A stretch of 64,000 nt of DNA from Heterobilharzia americana (lineage: Eukaryota > Platyhelminthes > Trematoda > Strigeidida > Schistosomatidae). The notes beneath the pieces are model-generated. The model ran no database searches. It saw only the letters and a program-made list of their open reading frames with translations, and was not told the origin of the DNA. Every line of letters starts with the position of its first letter. The first letter of the stretch is position 1. The translations under genes and the position numbers were made by a program. Positions 46,926 to 57,790 of this stretch are shown here, piece after piece. Where the stretch lies: positions 62,001 to 126,000 of the forward strand of contig CALYCZ020000352.1 in the NCBI GenBank assembly GCA_944470555.2, in the 5' to 3' direction.

Positions 46926-47555
46926 ACTTTGAAAAAAAAGCTTAGATCAGTCATTTGTGAAACATGTTATTGTATAGCCATGGTCAACAATGTAGAGAAG
47001 ACAAAGTTCATGTTACAATACAAGCCAAAACTGTACATAAACGACTGTATCAAGTCTCCCTGTGTTTATCAATTTACTTGCATATATGACATATACTTAA
47101 GAGGGAGTACTTATGATATTCAGTTAAGGATGGTTTAATATATACCTAAGTTGCCTCAGAAACAAATAACCTCAACGGATCCAATAAATGCAGGTGAAAA
47201 ATGTCCATCTTCGTCTATTGACAAAAAGTATGTGGAAAATAATCCTAAGATCAACATAAAAACAGCCTTTAAGACATCGCATGAAAGTAATCAGTACCAA
47301 GTTTTCTAGTCATCCGTAAATTTAAACCGTCTTTATATGTATTAAAGTAACTTTTACTCCTTTTGAATCTACCATGGTAATATTGATTTTAATTTTCATA
47401 CCAACACTGATGTGATTTAGATTTTAATTGTGCCCTACTAATTTTCATGTTTTCTACTGACTTAATTAAAATTTTTCATAAATTTTCATATCAGAAGTTT
47501 GACAAGTTCACATATGGTCAATTTGTTCAAAATACACAGCTCTAATACATCACAT
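46926..47555 (+). pseudogene. PLE C-terminal remnant with terminal repeat
   Basis: Frames read SPCVYQFTCIYDIYLRGSTY (a decayed YQF.C..YIGR), then KLPQKQITSTDPINAGEKCP, INIKTAFKTSHESNQYQVF, and end near 47390. 47490-47555 resembles the inverted terminal block at 50390-50460. The element is interrupted at 47556 by RTE-12 and resumes at 48817. Confidence 0.65.
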
Positions 47556-48816
47556 TCAACACTACGGAGTGCCACAAACATTTATCAACCTCATTCAACA
47601 GCAACTATATGCTATACGATGAGGATACATGCCAAGTGATTCATAACACAATGGAAAGCTTAGTGATGCCTTTGTAGTGAAGGTAATGGACAGGAGTAAG
47701 ACAAGGTTGCCTACTATCAACGATCGTCTTCCTAATTGTAGTCAACTGGACTGGATGATGCAAGAGACAACTGCGAGGAGCTTTAAGAAGATGGGCATAA
47801 GCTGTTTCACCGATGAAAACACCCCAGAAGAAGATTTGAATTTCACCGACGATGATGATTAGTGTTTGACGTCTTGTAGTACAAACTCGAAGATCTAAAG
47901 GCCAAAAACCGACAAGCTGACAAAAATGGCAGGGCAGCGAAGATGGGACTTCAAGTGAATGTTGAGAAGACAGAGGTAATGAGGATACCCAACCAACAGC
48001 AACAAGCAGCAATCATCATTGATGGGAGAAATGTAAAAGAAGTTGTCTCTTTCACCCACCCACCTACCTATCTACCTACCTGCCCACCTAAGTAACTAAC
48101 TGACTACCTAGGCAGCATCGTCTCAACTACAGGCGGTACAGGCACAGGCACAGATGACGATGTCAAAGTCAGTCAGCATTGAGAGACAGTAAGACACGCC
48201 TTCCAGCATTAATCTGAAATAATCAGTGCGGAGATCTACTCCACTGCAGTGCACTGCACTCAGCATAAAGCTTGAACAACATCCTCATTATCAACACCCA
48301 TTTCAGTCATGTAAGTCAGTGATTCTATGTGATGGATGAGAGAGTCGGTGAGTTATGAAAAACATTTGCAATAAACTGCAGACATGCATCAAGCGACAGT
48401 CGCTGCCTACACCTACGCTCACCCGATACTGAAGATGAGTCAGATGGTCAGAAAGAATAAGCGACACAGAACTCTGGCCTGTCAACGAACCAACTGACCA
48501 AGAAGCTATCACCCAACAAATATGCAGAAGAAGAGAGTGGAGATGGACTGGATTGGACATATGCCGAGAACACCATCTGGGGACATCACGCGTCAGGCCA
48601 ATTCCAGTCGTCGAGTGAAACCTGAATGGGAGACGACGAGTTGGGTGTCCAAGGCGAGTATGACATAGAGGAGATGGTGTGAGCAAGAAATGAAAGCTTG
48701 TAGGCATTGGTGGAGCCAGTTTGAAGAGACTGCAGAGGAGGGAGTGAAATGGAGGTCTGCTACTGAATCCTTATGTTCCACTAAGAACCTTAAGGACGGA
48801 TAATAATTTTAAAAAA
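47556..48816 (+). mobile_element. 5'-truncated RTE inserted in a PLE, with TSD (RTE-12)
   Basis: Starts inside RT (YGVPQTFINLIQQ-like), continues with VIHNTMESLVMPL, TGVRQGCLLSTIVFL-like, and NFTDDDD at the active site, then the C-terminal domain, and ends with GTTCCACTAAGAACC and an AT-rich tail. The 13-nt sequence TAATACATCACAT occurs at 47543-47555 and 48817-48829, immediately flanking it, as a perfect target-site duplication. Confidence 0.85.
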
Positions 48817-49239
48817 TAATACATCACATATTTCAGATAGTCTTCGTCTTTCCAATGAGGTGTTTAACTTTATCAAATGAACTGACTGCTTTGAACTGAT
48901 ACTTATTTCCCCAATATATTTTGAAGTTATGAGGGATTTTATGTCTAAGGGCTTCTCTACTAGGGAGGAACGAATGTCAAGTGCTTCGAGGTTATCAGTG
49001 GTTCTCAAACTGTAGCTAGTCCGCTATTCATTAGAGAAAATTTTCTTGTCTACGAATCATTTCCAAATGCAATACAACCATAATTATAGTTACATCAAAG
49101 TATTTATCCATTTGTCGCTAATAAGTCAATAGAAAATCATCAAATGCGTTCTCTAAAATCCCAAGGTAATAACGATTAGAAGGTCAACTCAATGGAATAA
49201 AGAAATAAATTGTCCTAGGATGACTGAACGTGTCTATCA
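48817..49239 (+). mobile_element. PLE terminus resuming after RTE-12, then unassigned
   Basis: 48817-48890 (ATACATCACATATTTCAGATAG, TTTAACTTTATCAAATGA) continues the block seen at 50450-50520. 48900-49239 is unassigned. Confidence 0.55.
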
Positions 49240-50640
49240 AGTTTGAAGGTATCCTGGCCAACAATGGACTGGATAGTTTGAAAAAACTTGGGCACCGAGT
49301 TAGTATGATTCATTGTATAGGATGTATTTTTACTTGTGTAATCCCGATGTAGTATATTAGAACAATAACAAAATAAACAAATATTTTGTATTATTCCTCA
49401 ACGTTTCGATCTTGCTAGGAAGATCCTTTTGAAGAGTATGAATCTGATACTAAGTTTTCAGGTTAATATTCAAGTGGTGACTTTTACAATCATCCAGTTA
49501 CATAGTGATACGGAGCAAGATCAATGTAATACAGGTGAGTGAATAAGCAACTCGGTCAGAGAGGTTTTTCCGTTGTGCGAGTAAGGTGGAACAAAAATAG
49601 GGTGGGGAAATACTTTAGTTCGTCTATGAAAAGTACAATTGGGTTGTGAGAGAGATCAAGGGTGAGAAAGAATAGAGTACTAGTTTAGAAGGATGAATAT
49701 TTGAAGATGAGACAATATATCTTAAATAAATAAATAAATAAATAATAATAATAATTGTACTTTTGATAACACTTGAAGTATGAGTGATAACAAAATGGAT
49801 TGTCTGAAACATGTGATGGATTAGCGCTATACATTTCGAACAATCTGATCCCACATGGACTTGTCGAACTATTTATATGATAATTTACGAAGACCAAGTC
49901 CATGTTACAGCACAAACCGAAACAACGTATAAACGATTACATCACATCCCACTGTGTTTATCAATTTACATGTATGTGTGGCCACACATATATAGGGAGG
50001 AGTAATCGTCATATGCAGTTAAGGTAGGTTGAACATGTAACTAAGCGGCTACAAAAACAAATGACCTCAACAGATCCGATAAGTGCATGTGACAAAAATC
50101 CATCTTCGTCTATTGCTGAAACATATACTAGAAACTAACTATAGGATAGACATGAAAACAGCCTTCAAAGTACTACATAAAAGTGGTCAGAACCGAGTGC
50201 TTAAATTTATTGAAGCTCCTGACATCCGTAAATGTAAACCCCCTTTATGTATACAAAAACAATTCGTACTCACGTTGAACCTACCTTGGTAGTATTGATT
50301 TTAATTTTCATACCAAGAATAAGGTTTTCCTTTTCTATACTTTCCTATTCCTATGTTTCCCATTAACTTCATTGACCTTTTCCTAAATTTTCATATAAAT
50401 AGTTCGACAAGTCCATGTGTGATCAGATTGTTCGAAATGTATAGCGCTAATACATCACACATGTTTCAGATAATCTTCGTCTTCTCATTAGGCTGTTTAA
50501 ATTTATCAAAGGGGACCAGTTGCTTTAAAATGGATTATGTTATGGTTCATCGAATGTTTATGACTCAGAGAGTAGTGTAAAATTGATGGAAATAGTAGAT
50601 CAATAAGGTATATGTAATAGGACTAGACAATCTACGTTCT
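49240..50640 (+). mobile_element. PLE fragment with terminal repeats
   Basis: 49240-49790 is the terminus-like repeat (CCTCAACGTTTCGATCTTGC, GTACAATTGGGTTGTGAG). 49890-50292 is the C-terminal coding remnant. 50387-50480 is a reverse-complement copy of 49792-49880, so the coding piece sits between ~90-bp inverted repeats. PLEs are known to carry terminal repeats in direct or inverted order, which fits. 50540-50640 again resembles the terminus repeat. Confidence 0.65.
49890..50292 (+). pseudogene. PLE GIY-YIG endonuclease C-terminus
   Basis: Reads CVYQFTCMCGHTYIGRSNRH, then RLQKQMTSTDPISACDKNPS, then IDMKTAFKVLHKSGQNRVLK and PPLCIQKQFVLTLNLPW before a stop. The YIG motif and its Arg are preserved here, the best of the three PLE copies. 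A stop lies after HMQLR, and the frame shifts near 50110. The RT domain is absent. Confidence 0.75.
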
Positions 50641-50694
50641 AGCTGTTATTCATCGTAGACTGACATGAGTTGGAGGAACAAAGGAAACCTGGGA

Positions 50695-50740
50695 GCACTG
50701 GACAGCTGTTTCGTCCTACTATGGGACTCCTCAGCAGTGC
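50695..50740 (-). ncRNA. Hammerhead ribozyme, all invariant bases present
   Basis: Perfect 6-bp GCACTG/CAGTGC stem I, CTGAGGA, GTCC-CATAGTA-GGAC, GAAA, ACAGCTGT and GTC on the minus strand. Confidence 0.8.
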
Positions 50741-51081
50741 GCACCCACCACCCCACCAGCAGGGATCGAACCCGCTACCTTCAGGTTCCGCGGCCAGCGC
50801 GTTACCATTGAGCTAGCCACTGGGTCAGAATCCAATGCTCCATATTTCCAACTTCTGTCAGCTCACGATATAAAGCGCAACCGGTGGAGTCAAAGCCTGA
50901 TGGCCATGAGGACAAATACTCAACGATGACATTGGGTGGCGGTTTGCGCTATATCGTGAGCTAACAGAAGTTGGAAATATGGAGCATTGGATTCTGACCC
51001 AGTGGCTAGCTCAATGGTAACGCGCTGGTGGCGGAACCTGAAGGTAGCGGGTTCGATCCCTGCTGGTGGGGTGGTGGGTGC

Positions 51082-51127
51082 GCACTGCTGAGGAGTCCCA
51101 TAGTAGGACGAAACAGCTGTCCAGTGC
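51082..51127 (+). ncRNA. Hammerhead ribozyme, all invariant bases present
   Basis: Plus-strand twin of 50695-50740 with identical stems and core. The tRNA-like head upstream (50998-51062) has a well-formed T-arm, AGCGGGTTCGATCCCTGCT. Confidence 0.8.
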
Positions 51128-51222
51128 TCCCAGGTTTCCTTTGTTCCTCCAACTCATGTCAGTCTACGATGAATAACAACTTGAAATGATTCCAAATCTT
51201 CACAACTCCCTCAAAATTTAAT

Positions 51223-51375
51223 CTACCTTCTCTTCAGATATTATTTATAACCGCCTAGGCGAGTCATTAATGTTTGCCATATCAGTGGGATGTCTAACCC
51301 GTCTTTTCTGTTGACCGAAGAAGGATATGAGCAGATGTGCAAAGCTTCTGCAATGGTCAGCTCTATTAAGCTCAA
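51223..51375 (+). mobile_element. PLE-terminus repeat, distal part
   Basis: CTACCTTCTCTTCAGATATT to GCAATGGTCAGCTCTAT parallels 28995-29150; it is the continuation of 50540-50640 beyond the SINE dimer. Confidence 0.6.
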
Positions 51376-52094
51376 AAATGAGACTTGAAACATTGAATTA
51401 CCAAAGTTTCTGCTACATTCAAATGGTAATTACTTACTTCATTGAAAATGTTTGATTTCATTTGATTAAATTATTTTGAAGAAAGTTTCTCATAGAGAAG
51501 AGTAATTAAAGGTAATTGAATACTTAACAGTCGAAATGTTAATCTGTTTATGTTCTCCTTTAAGTAACCTTATATGATAATGTTTACAGATGCGCTTGGA
51601 TAGAACAAGCTTTATGCATACACTACTTCTTAAAAGTGATGGATTAGATGGGGGAAAAAAGGAACAGATAAATATGAATTACGAAAATTTACTGCTGTTA
51701 ATGAAGGCAAATGGAATAAGAAGACTAATTTCCCTTTAAAAAAGATAATTATAAAGGGTTAATATTGTTAAGCAAAATTTAGCTTCATCACACATTTAGT
51801 CTTTTATTTCGTTTCATTCATCTTTGAGAAAGTTGAAATAAGCATCATATCTATTTATGACTTGTTAAAACATTCTTGTTTGTTTTCTCTGAATTAGTAT
51901 TACTAACTTCTATAACTTGATCGTAATGATAGATAGTGGTCAGTAATCGAATCTAGAATGTGCGTTTCCTCATACTTCAGACTGATTGCTTTAAATACTA
52001 AAGAGTTATCCACTAGACTATTGATTTATCAAAGATATTCTTTGCAGAACGTGTATAGTTGTTATTTTATTGCTTGTCACAACTCAGTGTCCTA
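51376..52094. other. No feature recognised
   Basis: AT-rich, unassigned. Confidence 0.45.
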
Positions 52095-52235
52095 GTAGAT
52101 AATACCCTAAGGTTTGGAGCATTCGATTCTGTGCTACAGTTCTGGTGGGAACAACATCACGCACCAATAGGCAGGTAGGTTCAGCTGCTGAGTCTGAAAT
52201 AGGATAAAACGCTAGCTACTAAGTAAACCATAGCA
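52095..52235 (+). mobile_element. Sm-alpha-like SINE, degenerate
   Basis: Shows TAGTAGATAATACCCTAAGG (A-box area), CGATTCTGTGCTACAGTTCT, GGTGGGAACAACATCACGCA and CTGCTGAGTCTGAAATAGGA with TAAAACGC. Core destroyed. Confidence 0.6.
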
Positions 52236-52439
52236 TAGTTGATAAATGTTATCACTTTCAACTGCTAAGATGGCTTTATTTAATGCCTAAAACTAATAAT
52301 CCTAGCAGGAATCATGACACTATTAAGGTTCATAAACCAGGTTATCCCATTAGAAACAAGTTATTCAGCGAACAGATTCTTTTCAACAAATTTATTTTCA
52401 AGCTGTACAATCGTATATATATGATATTTGAAAAATTAT
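52236..52439. other. No feature recognised
   Basis: Unassigned. Confidence 0.4.
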
Positions 52440-52750
52440 ATCCTATGAGGAAAAATAAACACTATATGATGATGATAATAACAATTGAAGTGTGAATGAT
52501 AACAAAGTAGATTATGTAATATATGGAATATACTTGTCTAATGCCGTTACATAATACTTAATTGATTTACCATTTTCAACAATTTTTTCACCCCCTTCTG
52601 AGTTATATACCTTCTATGAACCATTCCATATGTTACATAATCTATTTGTTATTATTCTCACTTCAATTGTTATTATCATCACAAATGCCTATGACATCAT
52701 CCGCTCTATTATTATTGTCATCATCATATAGTGTTTAGTTTTCATGGGAT
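52440..52750. repeat. Foldback related to the PLE terminus
   Basis: 52449-52530 is matched in reverse complement by 52621-52685 and again, for the outer part (CATCATATAGTGTTTA), by 52715-52740. The interior (52535-52640) resembles 2820-2990. Confidence 0.65.
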
Positions 52751-53129
52751 CAGGGTCAGTTAGAATATCTGAACATAAGAATTCAACTAAATATAGAATG
52801 ATAAACCCCAGTAGTATCAATAATCTAGACGGCAACTCTGCTATTGCAGTGTATGCACAATGTAATACACGATTACACAATAGACTGGGTGGGATAAAGA
52901 CACTGTACTGAAGTCCAGTATAACTAAATGAAGGGATAGAGAGAGATTGGTTAGTGAATCTTTGTTCATCGAATCAATACCCAACACATGTGATGGGAAT
53001 GATACAACACATATATACCAGAGATATGGAAAATTTTACTACCAATAAAAACAAATCACATGAGGTGACAGGAGTGTAAAAATCAGATATCGAAAGTAGT
53101 GTGACTATGCTGATACGATTATCAGCAAT
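52751..53129. other. No feature recognised
   Basis: Unassigned. Confidence 0.4.
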
Positions 53130-53370
53130 AATTTATGTTCGAAACGTCATCAAGTAATGCTGTATCACTCCCGAGTTCGAATCCCGGTGGGAACAACATC
53201 ACTCACTGCGAAGCAGGTACATCCAGCTGACTAGTGAGTCCCAAATTAAATGAAATACACGTCCTGGATTCCACTGCCACCCACTATCCATTACTACCAT
53301 AGTTAAAACACAGGTAGTATCGAGGCATCAGCACAGGAGCCCATATGCCAATAGAGACCGATCAGTTGGA
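53130..53370 (+). mobile_element. Sm-alpha-like SINE (type B) at the first duplication boundary
   Basis: B-box GAGTTCGAATCCCGGTGGGA at ~53170, then GGGAACAACATCACTCACTG, GCAGGTACATCCAGCTGACT and TCCTGGATTCCACTGC. Stem I (ATCCAG/CTGGAT) is preserved. The core reads CTGACTAGTGAGTCCC (four extra bases), and stem II is lost (AAATTAAATGAAATA). Homology to unit 2 begins at 53164. Confidence 0.75.
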
Positions 53371-53439
53371 TCCAATCAACGATGGTGTAATACAAGCAAT
53401 AACACTAAACCTATACTCGTTACACAAGAAGTTGCTATC

Positions 53440-53620
53440 GTGGTTCGGTGGTGTAGTGGATAACTCTGTGGTGTTTGAGGCGATCACTCCCTAGTCCGAG
53501 TCCTGGTGGGAACAACATCATTCACTGGGAGGTAGGTACACGCAGCTGACTAGTGAGTCCCAAATAGGACGGAATGCGCATCCTTGATTCCACTGGTAGC
53601 CACTATCCATCATTACTGTA
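53440..53620 (+). mobile_element. Sm-alpha-like SINE (type B), divergent from units 2 and 3
   Basis: A-box GGTGGTGTAGTGGATAACTC, B-box AGTCCGAGTCCTGGTGGG, hammerhead block CTGACTAGTGAGTCCCAAAT then AGGACGGAATGCGC. GAAA has become GGAA, and the four extra core bases are present. Compared with 57618-57790, the middle of this SINE differs at many positions while its surroundings are nearly identical. Confidence 0.75.
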
Positions 53621-54829
53621 TCACTATGCTTTATAAATCAAGTAAACAAATCTAATATGGAATTAAACTCTACCACAGTACCCATGTTTTACACCTATAT
53701 TGATCAACTATAGCATGGCTGATAAATTTTATCTCTTTGAACTGTTAAGATCTTTTGACCACCATCCTATTTGAATCACAATTGAATACTTATCATACAG
53801 TTTAGATCTAATGTCTTGATCTGTAGAGTCAATATAATTTTACAAAAAGAGAACGAAACTCACTGATAATTTTAAACTATCATCATTGTCAATAACGAAT
53901 AAACAGAAGTAAGAAGATGCAGACCATCAATATGATCATCCTAAAGCTGAATAGTAAGTAGTACACACCCATCATCATTACCCAGATCGATAGCATATGA
54001 GATAATGAGTGTAACACAATAAAAGTTGTTAGACTAGAATCACAGTTTCACACAGTAATTATTATTTTCTATTTTAACCCATTCAACTAAACAAATGTAT
54101 TCACTTATTCTTACTAATTAACCCATCGATTTATTTCCTATATATATACGAAATATTTTTCACCTCTAGATAAAAACATTTTACCAGGCTTTGTTAGACA
54201 ACAGTCGGTGTAGTATCATAAAATTACACTTCGAAAACTGTTTTTTTTTTTTGAAGAAGTAAGATTTAAGTATATGAAACACATTTTACTATTGATTTGT
54301 TCCACATATCAATATATTTTACTTAATCTGTACCCTACATAGTTTTCTCCTCCTTTAAGATGCTGAGATTTACTTTACAGTGTTAATATTAACAGTGATC
54401 CTGTAACATGCTAGAACATAGCATTATACACGGCTTATTTTGTAACAAAGAAATAGACGTAATTCTTATGATCAATGCAAGAATCTCTGTCCATTCATCA
54501 AAAGTACACTAAAGCATTGTGAAACAGAACAGTTAGGTTTAAACTAGAAAACTAGACATGGGTGACAAATCGTTGTCTGTAAGGTGACTCAGACCGTTTG
54601 GAAAGAGTTTTCAGATAGCAGCTGCTCGTATGAGCCTTGGCATGGCTGGCCGAACCTACGAAGATCGATTTATGAAGCTGAAACTCTTCTTTTATACTAT
54701 CGTAGGTAGAGGAGAGACCTAATCATGCTGTTAAGGATTCTAAGAAACGACTTTGGACTTGATCTATTTTCTCTTTTCTTTCTGACTAGGTCAGGACACC
54801 TCGGAAAACATATATATAACCTGTAACTA
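53621..54829. other. Unassigned part of the tandem unit
   Basis: No gene recognised. 54550-54780 has moderate GC and could be an eroded transposon. Confidence 0.4.
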
Positions 54830-56425
54830 GTTCAGAAATATCTCCAGCAACCCAGCCACATAACTATCAGTGAACACAGATACTCCGATATAAGTACTGG
54901 AAACAGACGCAGAGACATCGACAGCGCATATGATCACACAAACCACTATTGCAGAAGGTTTGAAAGGAAACGTACCTGCTGATTGAAAGGAGGGCTCCCT
55001 TGTCAAACCACCAAAAGAGAGTGATTCTGTCCTTCCAAGAACTGCCGAGAAACCATGCTCTATCGTTGTCCACTCCAAGCAAAATATAAGGCTTAATCAT
55101 CCTGGAGAGACTAAAAGATGTGCTGGATTCGAAATTATGACTGGAACAGGCTGGCTGGCTGGTTTTAGGAAGAACAAATCATGTGCAGATCAAATTGCAA
55201 CACTACGCATCATCATAAAACAGAGCATACAATGGCAGAATGGCAACTCTCTAACTCAATTTCACCCACTTTGTAAAGGCCTTCAACAGTGTCGACCGAG
55301 AAGTAATTTGGCAGCTGCTTACTTCATTTCAACACTATCAAATACCACAAACCTTTATCAACCTCATTCAACAAGTATATGAAGACACTACATGCCGAGT
55401 AATTCACAGTGAAAAGCATAGTGGTGCCTTCCAAATAAGACAGGGGACAGGAGTGAGACAAGGCTGCCACCTACTATCATCCATGATATTCCTGATTGTG
55501 GTTGACTGGATCATGCAGCAAACTGTGACGAGCTGTGAGAAGATGGGGATATGCTGTTTCACCGATGAAAATACCACACAAGATTTGAATTTCGCCAACG
55601 ATGATGATTTATGTATAATGTCACACAAACTCGAAGATCTATGGGCAAAACCAACAAGTAGACAAAAGAGGCAGTGAAGACAGTGAAGACAGGACTTCAA
55701 ATGAATGATGATGAAGATACCCAACTGACAACAGCATCAACAACAAGCACCAAACCCCATTAATTGGAGAAACTTAAAGGAGGTAGTCTGTTTCACCTAC
55801 CTAGGCAGCATCATTTCAACTACAGGCGAACAGGCACAGGCACACATGAGAATGTGACAACCAGGATCGGAGAAGCAAGACAGGCTTTCCTACATTAATC
55901 TGAAATTGGTGTGGAGATCTGCACCGCACTCAGCGCAAAGCGTGAACAACATCCACATTTTCAAAACTAATGTCAGTCAAGTAAGTCAGTGCTTACATTT
56001 GATGGTTGAGAGAGTTGGTGCCTTACGAGAAGCATTTCCAACAAACTACAGACATTCGTCAACAGCTGCCACCTATGCTCACTCGATACTAAAGATCAGA
56101 TCAGAAGGCCAGAAAGAATAAGCAACAAGGAATTCTGAGAAGGAACCAACCAAGAACTTATCACCCATCAAATATGTAGAAGAAAGTGGATATGTATTGG
56201 AGTGGGCATACACTGAGAAGACCGATTTGAGACATCATGCACCAGGGCCTCCAGTGGAATCCAAAGAGGAAACGACGAGTTGGATGTCCGAGGTGAGGAA
56301 GTAACGAAAGCCTGTAAGCATTGGTGGAGCGAGGTTGAAAAGACTACAGAGGTGAAGTGAAATGGCGACGTGCTACTGAAGCCCTACGTTCCACTAGGAA
56401 CGCAATGGACAAATAATTATAATAA
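54830..56425 (+). mobile_element. 5'-truncated RTE with RT region (RTE-13, unit 1)
   Basis: Begins in the linker (SSNPAT.LSVNTDT), then GNVPAD.KEGSLVKPPKESD and AGFRKNKSCADQIATLRIII (RT fingers), FVKAFNSVDREVIWQLL (motif A area, F-x-K-A-F-N-S-V-D), IPQTFINLIQQVYEDTTCRV, TGVRQGCHLLSSMIFLIVVD (motif B area), DLNFANDDDLCIMSHKLED (motif C with extra residues), then the C-terminal domain and the GTTCCACTAGGAACGC end with an ATT-type tail. Stops and frameshifts separate the pieces. It has no endonuclease, and it is the best RT sequence in the window. Confidence 0.85.
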
Positions 56426-57289
56426 TACCTAGCTGTATATACACTTCATGTAGGTATCACTTTCTTACCAGATGGTCATATTTCAGAATCAATAAAATGT
56501 TTTTCGCAGGGAATGAGACGAAAAAGAAGTGACAAGCGCTGATTACATTTGGGTCAGTATCGTCTACAATTATTGCAATCTAATTGGCTCGTATAAATGT
56601 CTCTGAATGCGGTATTGTGTAAACTAGGCTTAAATCCATGAGGGTAAATCACTTCATTGAAGTGGCTAATGTATGCTAGTAAGTCTGGATCTTATACCTA
56701 GGGGAACCCTCCCATTACTTTTCAATATCTCACTTCATAATCAAAGTTCATAATACAACAATGTTCAGAACTTAGAATATATAATCATCCAATAAATTAG
56801 TAGGATTTGTCTGATGCCTAGAATATTTCCATTCTCAAGAGATAAGAAACATTCCTTATTCATATATTTTAAGGACAATATGCGCAAATAAGGCTAAACT
56901 TAACAATGATGCAATGAGAATCTAACCGTTTGTTAAAGAATGAGACAATAATTACGGTAACAAAATTTTTAAGCTTTATCCAAATGTGTTGTATAGAACC
57001 TTCAAAAGTCTTTTCCTTTGATACAGTTATGAGTTGTTTTCTGACGATATAGCAAAAGTGTAACAAGGTTTACTGCCGTTTCATATAAATATTTTAATTC
57101 TGGTAGACTTATACGTAAACTTACTTATATTTACTAATTATGCTTTTGCACATACAATGAAGATAAACAGGATTAACTAAGTGTTATTGCTTTTGTGTGA
57201 CACCTTCGTTGATTGGACCGAATCGATCAGTCTGTGTTGGCATATGGGCTTCTGTGAGAATGCCTCGATATTGCCTGTGTTTTAATTAT

Positions 57290-57545
57290 GTATAGTAATG
57301 ATGGGTGTTGTAGAGGGTAACACCCTGGCGTTTGAAGCGATCACTCCCGAGTCCGAGTCCCGGTGGGAACAACATCACTCACTGCGAAGCAGGTACATCC
57401 AGCTGACTAGTGAGTCCCAAATTAAGTGAAATACCCATCCTGGATTCCACTGCTACCACTATCCATTACTACCATAGTTAAAACACAGGTAGTATCGAGG
57501 CATCAGCACAGGAGCCCATATGCCAATAGAGACCGATCAGTTGGA
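57290..57545 (+). mobile_element. Sm-alpha-like SINE at the unit 1/unit 2 junction
   Basis: More complete at its 5' end than the copy at 53130: TTGTAGAGGGTAACACCCTG precedes the B-box GAGTCCGAGTCCCGG. Core CTGACTAGTGAGTCCC with stem II lost (AAATTAAGTGAAATA). Confidence 0.75.
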
Positions 57546-57617
57546 TCCAATCAACGATGGTGTAATACAAGCAATAACACTAAACCTATACTCGTTACAC
57601 AAGAAGTTGCTATCGTG

Positions 57618-57790
57618 GTTCGGTGGTGTAGTGGATAACTCTGTGGTGTTTGGGGAGCTCTCTCCTGAGTCCGCGTCCCGGTGGGAACAACATCAGTGAC
57701 TTGGAAGCAGGTACATGTAACTGATTAGTGAGTCCCGAATAGGGCGGAATACGCATCCTTGATTGCATTGCTAGCCACTATCCATCATTA
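57618..57790 (+). mobile_element. Sm-alpha-like SINE (type B), unit 2
   Basis: GGTGGTGTAGTGGATAACTC, GAGTCCGCGTCCCGGTGGGA, CTGATTAGTGAGTCCCGAAT, AGGGCGGAATACGC. Nearly identical to the unit 3 copy at 61795 and unlike the unit 1 copy at 53440. Confidence 0.75.

Larger units (their letters stand above)
50641..51222. mobile_element. Inverted dimer of type A hammerhead units
   Basis: 50645-50885 and 50938-51177 are inverted copies, each holding tRNA-like head, hammerhead and tail; 50886-50937 is single-copy upstream-module sequence at the centre. The right tail runs further, to CTCAAAATTTAAT at ~51222, than the left. The same PLE repeat without the insert is seen at 28970-29000, so the insertion point (GTTCTA/CTACCTTCTC) is visible, with at most a 3-bp CTA duplication. 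Confidence 0.85.
53164..57340 (+). repeat. Tandem duplication, unit 1
   Basis: Matches 57341-61517 with an offset of 4177 over almost its whole length (for example the RTE frames at 54827-55078 and 59004-59255). Only scattered differences are seen, apart from a divergent SINE at 53440-53620. Confidence 0.95.
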
